This document shows positions 7,417-10,282 of a stretch of 10,282 nucleotides of DNA, in pieces. A model generated the notes under the pieces. That model did not search any database and was not told the origin of the DNA. It was given only the letters and a program-made list of their open reading frames with translations. The position numbers were made by a program, and so were the translations under genes. Location of the stretch: positions 1 through 10,282 of the forward strand of contig JANYKY010000308.1 of assembly GCA_025357975.1 (NCBI GenBank), given 5' to 3'. Origin of the DNA: Gemmatimonadaceae bacterium. Its GTDB lineage: Bacteria; Gemmatimonadota; Gemmatimonadetes; Gemmatimonadales; Gemmatimonadaceae. Numbering within the stretch: position 1 is the first letter of the stretch; each line of letters starts with the position of its first letter.

Positions 7417-8853
7417 ATGAGCTCGGCAATAGAATCACTGGTAAATAAAGAGTACGCTTACGGCTTCGTGACTGACGTCGAAAGCGACACGATTGGACGT
7501 GGATTGAATGAAGATGTAGTGCGTCTGATCTCGAGCAAGAAGAATGAGCCCGCGTTCATGCTGGAGTGGCGGCTAAAGGCCTACCGCCGCTGGCTTACGA
7601 TGAAAGAGCCGCATTGGGGCAACCTCCACTACGAGCCGATCGACTACCAGAACATCATCTACTATTCGGCTCCGAAGAGCGTCAAGCCGCTTCAAAGCCT
7701 CGATGAGGTCGATCCCGAACTGCTCCGGGCTTACGAAAAGCTTGGAATCTCACTGAACGAGCAGAAAAAGCTGTCTGGGGTCGCGTTGGACGCGATTTTC
7801 GACAGCGTCTCGGTGGGCACGACGATGAAAGAAGAGCTGTCCCGCCACGGAATTGTTTTCTGCTCATTCGGCGAGGCAGTGCAGAGTCATCCCGACCTGA
7901 TCGAACGCTACCTCGGAACAGTGGTTCCGCACAGCGATAACTTTTACGCGGCACTCAATGCCGCGGTATTCAGCGACGGATCGTTCTGCTACATCCCGAA
8001 GGGCGTGAAGTGCCCGATGGAGCTCTCTACCTACTTTCGCATCAACAGCGCGGATACTGGTCAATTCGAGCGCACCCTGATCGTTGCGGACGAAGGGGCT
8101 TCCGTCAGCTATCTCGAGGGCTGCACCGCACCGCGGAGGGACACGAACCAGTTGCACGCGGCCGTGGTGGAGCTAATCGCCCTCGACAATGCCTCGATCA
8201 AGTACTCAACTGTCCAGAACTGGTACGCCGGTGACAAGAATGGCGTTGGTGGCATCTATAATTTCGTGACGAAGCGCGGCAAGTGTGCGGGGGTCAACTC
8301 CAAGATTTCGTGGACTCAGGTCGAGACCGGGTCAGCAATTACATGGAAATACCCGAGTGTCATCCTGCAGGGTGACAATTCGACCGGCGAGTTCTACTCA
8401 GTGGCGGTCGTGAACAATCACCAGCAAGCCGATACGGGCACGAAGATGATCCATATCGGAAAGAACACGAAAAGCAACATCGTGTCGAAAGGGATCTCGG
8501 CCGGTCACGGCAGCAACAGCTATCGCGGGCAGGTGAAGATTCTTCCGCGTGCGACGAACGCTCGTAACTACACTCAGTGCGACTCGATGCTGATCGGAAA
8601 CGAGTGCGGAGCGCACACTTTTCCGTACATCGAAGTGCAGAACAACACAGCGACACTCGAGCACGAAGCTTCGACATCCAAAATCGGTGAAGATCAGATT
8701 TTCTACTGCAAGCAGCGAGGACTCAGCGCGGAGCATGCTGTGAGCATGATCGTATCGGGATTCTGTCGCGAGGTCTTTCAGAATTTGCCGATGGAGTTTG
8801 CGGTTGAAGCACAGCAGCTGCTTGGGATCACGCTCGAAGGATCAGTTGGATAG
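7417..8853 (+). CDS. sufB: SufB, scaffold subunit of the SufBCD cluster assembly complex
   Basis: Core scaffold protein on which nascent iron-sulfur clusters form, working in the cytoplasm with SufC and SufD. It has 478 residues against about 495 in Escherichia coli. Residues known from E. coli are conserved: the sulfur-accepting C254 corresponds to C236 in [13 protein letters not shown] (231-243), C405 to C388 in [11 protein letters not shown] (384-394), and the H433/E434 pair to H416/E417 in [15 protein letters not shown] (413-427). The beta-helix core from about 180 onwards aligns by eye over its whole length with no gap or frameshift. The start is set by AAGGAG five bases upstream. It leads the rightward operon and, unusually, is separated from sufC by 219 bases containing a large palindrome. 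Confidence 0.98.
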   Translation: MSSAIESLVNKEYAYGFVTDVESDTIGRGLNEDVVRLISSKKNEPAFMLEWRLKAYRRWLTMKEPHWGNLHYEPIDYQNIIYYSAPKSVKPLQSLDEVDPELLRAYEKLGISLNEQKKLSGVALDAIFDSVSVGTTMKEELSRHGIVFCSFGEAVQSHPDLIERYLGTVVPHSDNFYAALNAAVFSDGSFCYIPKGVKCPMELSTYFRINSADTGQFERTLIVADEGASVSYLEGCTAPRRDTNQLHAAVVELIALDNASIKYSTVQNWYAGDKNGVGGIYNFVTKRGKCAGVNSKISWTQVETGSAITWKYPSVILQGDNSTGEFYSVAVVNNHQQADTGTKMIHIGKNTKSNIVSKGISAGHGSNSYRGQVKILPRATNARNYTQCDSMLIGNECGAHTFPYIEVQNNTATLEHEASTSKIGEDQIFYCKQRGLSAEHAVSMIVSGFCREVFQNLPMEFAVEAQQLLGITLEGSVG

Positions 8854-9072
8854 TCACACTAATCGCGCTCCCGCTGCGTCCTTGGCTGTGGACGCGCTGC
8901 CTGCTGCCTGCTGAGCAGCTACCTGCTCACTGCTGTCAGGCGTTTCGAAGCGAGTGCAGTGGCAGGATGCAGGCAGCCAGATCAGCAGGGAGCAGGTGAC
9001 GCGTCCCATCGAGCGTAGCGGAGGGCGCGCAACGTTTTTTTGCACCATCATACAGATCAAGGAACAGGACTA
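8854..9072. other. Long sufB-sufC intergenic spacer
   Basis: This 219-base gap interrupts an operon whose other junctions overlap. It holds the large palindrome (8890-9006), then GC-rich sequence with a T7 run (9035-9041), then the sufC ribosome site AAGGA (9059-9063). I see no gene in it on either strand. A short open frame on the minus strand lacks coding character and simply reads the repeat. Confidence 0.7.
8890..9006. repeat. Imperfect inverted repeat of about 117 bases between sufB and sufC
   Basis: Outer arms GGACGCG (8890-8896) and CGCGTCC (9000-9006) are perfect complements. Inside them CCTGCT (8900-8905) pairs with AGCAGG (8991-8996), CCTGCTGA (8907-8914) with TCAGCAGG (8982-8989), GCT (8918-8920) with AGC (8975-8977), and CCTGC (8922-8926) with GCAGG (8969-8973), allowing one bulged base. 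The centre is the near-palindrome around TTCGAA (8944-8949). The mRNA could form a long stem with a closed tip. The left arm is built of CTGC-type short repeats. The shape suits a REP- or MITE-like intergenic element; no coding capacity is present. Confidence 0.75.
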
Positions 9073-9822
9073 GTGCTCGAAATAAAGAACCTGCACGCGA
9101 ACATCGGCGACAAAGAAATTCTCAAGGGCATCGACCTGAGCGTTCAGGCCGGCGAGATCCATGCTGTGATGGGCCCGAACGGGTCAGGAAAAAGCACGCT
9201 CGCGCAGGTGTTGGCCGGCCATCCTGCTTATGAGGTGACCGAAGGAACTGTCATGTACGATGGGAGAAATCTTCTCGAGATGGATCCCGAAGTGCGCGCG
9301 CAGGAAGGAATCTTTCTGGCGTTTCAATATCCGATCGAGATCCCCGGTGTAACGAACGCATATTTCCTTCGCTCTGCGTACAACGAAATTCGGAAAGCGA
9401 AGGGAATGCCCGAGCTTGATCCGCTCGAATTCCTCGATTTGATGGAAGAGAAGACAAAAATTGTCGAGATGGACCAGGCGATGATGAACCGTTCGGTAAA
9501 CACCGGCTTTTCTGGCGGCGAGAAGAAGCGCAATGAAATCCTGCAGATGGCAGTGCTCGAGCCTCGCCTCGCGATTCTCGACGAGACCGACTCCGGCCTC
9601 GACATCGATGCACTAAAGGTCGTATCGAATGGAGTCAATGCACTTCGTCGTCCCGACAATGCGACGATTGTCGTCACGCACTATCAGCGTTTGCTCAACT
9701 ACATCGTTCCCGATCAGGTTCACGTGCTGGCGCAGGGCCGCATTGTGAAATCTGGCGGCAAGGAACTCGCGCTCGAGCTCGAGGAACGCGGTTACGACTG
9801 GATTCCCGGTGCAGCGGCGTGA
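9073..9822 (+). CDS. sufC: SufC, ATPase of the SufBCD complex
   Basis: ABC-type ATPase that is soluble rather than membrane-bound and drives conformational change in the SufBCD scaffold. With the GTG start at 9073 it has 249 residues, matching the family length of about 248, and begins with the usual [13 protein letters not shown] (9059-9063) lies nine bases upstream. A TTG at 9040 in the same frame would add eleven residues rich in histidine that the family lacks. Motifs: Walker A GPNGSGKS (34-41), Q-loop Q85, signature [10 protein letters not shown] (146-155), Walker [13 protein letters not shown] (166-177) and switch histidine H203 in [11 protein letters not shown] (201-211). The GEKKRNE signature and the DETDSGLD sequence are specific to SufC among ABC proteins. 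Its stop overlaps the sufD start. Confidence 0.97.
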   Translation: MLEIKNLHANIGDKEILKGIDLSVQAGEIHAVMGPNGSGKSTLAQVLAGHPAYEVTEGTVMYDGRNLLEMDPEVRAQEGIFLAFQYPIEIPGVTNAYFLRSAYNEIRKAKGMPELDPLEFLDLMEEKTKIVEMDQAMMNRSVNTGFSGGEKKRNEILQMAVLEPRLAILDETDSGLDIDALKVVSNGVNALRRPDNATIVVTHYQRLLNYIVPDQVHVLAQGRIVKSGGKELALELEERGYDWIPGAAA

Positions 9823-10282
9823 CAGCAGTGGCTACTTCACACGAGCCGTCGTGGCTCAAGTCTCTGCGCAAGTATTCGCTCGAGGCGTTCGAGTCGATGG
9901 GATATCCGTCGATGAAAAACGAGGATTGGCATTTCACGAACGTCGCGCCCATCGCAAATCGAACGTTTCACAATGCGGCAGAAGGCTCGCCTGTCGGACC
10001 TGAAGTCTTGCGTCGGATCAGCTTTGGACTGGATTGCCACACTGTTGTGATCGTGAACGGCCGTGTTGATTCACGCTGGGCGTTGGGATTGCTGCCCGAT
10101 GGACTTTCAATTACGACACTGGCGTCCGAGATCGAGAACGGCAGCCAGGTCGTAGAGCGGCATTTCGCGAAGCTCGCCACGCCAGAAAGCAGCAGCTTCA
10201 CTGCGTTGAATGCTGCACGTGCAGAAGATGGCGTGGTAATTCAGCTTGCGGCAAATACCGTTGTCGACATGCCGATTCACCT
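9819..10282 (+). CDS. sufD: SufD, scaffold subunit of the SufBCD complex, 3' end cut by window
   Basis: Paralogue of SufB that pairs with it on the SufC dimer and helps iron entry during cluster assembly. The frame is open from a GTG at 9819, which overlaps the sufC stop by four bases (GTGA), to the right edge: 154 codons, roughly the N-terminal third. A second GTG at 9828 is an alternative start. Family marks include [12 protein letters not shown] (35-46), the start of the conserved N-terminal helical region, and SFTALNAA, followed by [10 protein letters not shown] at the edge, where the beta-helix core starts. The four-base overlap implies translational coupling with sufC. Confidence 0.94.
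   Translation, partial: MTAVATSHEPSWLKSLRKYSLEAFESMGYPSMKNEDWHFTNVAPIANRTFHNAAEGSPVGPEVLRRISFGLDCHTVVIVNGRVDSRWALGLLPDGLSITTLASEIENGSQVVERHFAKLATPESSSFTALNAARAEDGVVIQLAANTVVDMPIH

Noticed and set aside
8890..9006. CRISPR-like or tandem repeat array
   Set aside because: The CTGC-type units are short and irregular with no spacers; the organisation is an inverted repeat, not a repeat-spacer array.
9011..9041. Possible intrinsic terminator ending in the T7 run between sufB and sufC
   Set aside because: No stable stem sits directly before the T run; only three or four pairs can form, and the large palindrome ends 28 bases earlier. A full terminator would also cut off sufC and sufD.
9007..9072. 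Internal promoter for sufC
   Set aside because: TTGCAC at 9040-9045 has no acceptable -10 sequence at 16-18 bases, so I could not support a promoter.

Overview
The window is a bacterial chromosomal segment of moderately high GC content with dense, mostly overlapping genes. It is dominated by a SUF iron-sulfur cluster assembly locus. The gene types (SufBCD with SufS, SufU and a Rieske ferredoxin; a large exported protein with a weak GWxTD-like look; an ABC-2 exporter of the NatA/YhaQ type; a MOT1 molybdate transporter) and the style of the intergenic repeats suggest a soil or aquatic Gemmatimonadota-like bacterium. That assignment is an impression, not a demonstrated placement.

Left part (1-3315): on the minus strand lie an ABC-2 permease (its C-terminus runs off the left edge) and its ATPase, translationally coupled by an 8-base overlap and together forming one exporter. 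A 55-base gap separates them from a divergently transcribed, complete MOT1-family molybdate/sulfate transporter on the plus strand.

Middle (3316-3592): a convergent intergenic region with a helically phased GCGGA repeat, an A/T-rich tandem tract, and a hairpin that reads as a terminator for the minus-strand operon.

Right part (3593-10282): the SUF locus is split into two divergent operons around a 74-base promoter region. Leftward run the Rieske ferredoxin, sufS, sufU and a large signal-peptide-bearing protein of unknown function, with a 4-base overlap, a 14-base overlap and a 15-base gap at the three junctions. Rightward run sufB, sufC and sufD (sufD is cut by the window end). SufS takes sulfur from cysteine, SufU accepts it as a zinc-dependent sulfurtransferase, and SufBCD is the ATP-driven scaffold on which the cluster is built. 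The Rieske protein is a plausible electron carrier for the process.

The core genes are ordinary and well recognised. The least explained items are a roughly 117-bp imperfect palindrome that opens the otherwise compact sufBCD operon, the uncharacterised exported protein at the end of the sufS-sufU operon, and the phased repeat in the convergent gap. I see no clear evidence of a wholly new multi-gene system.
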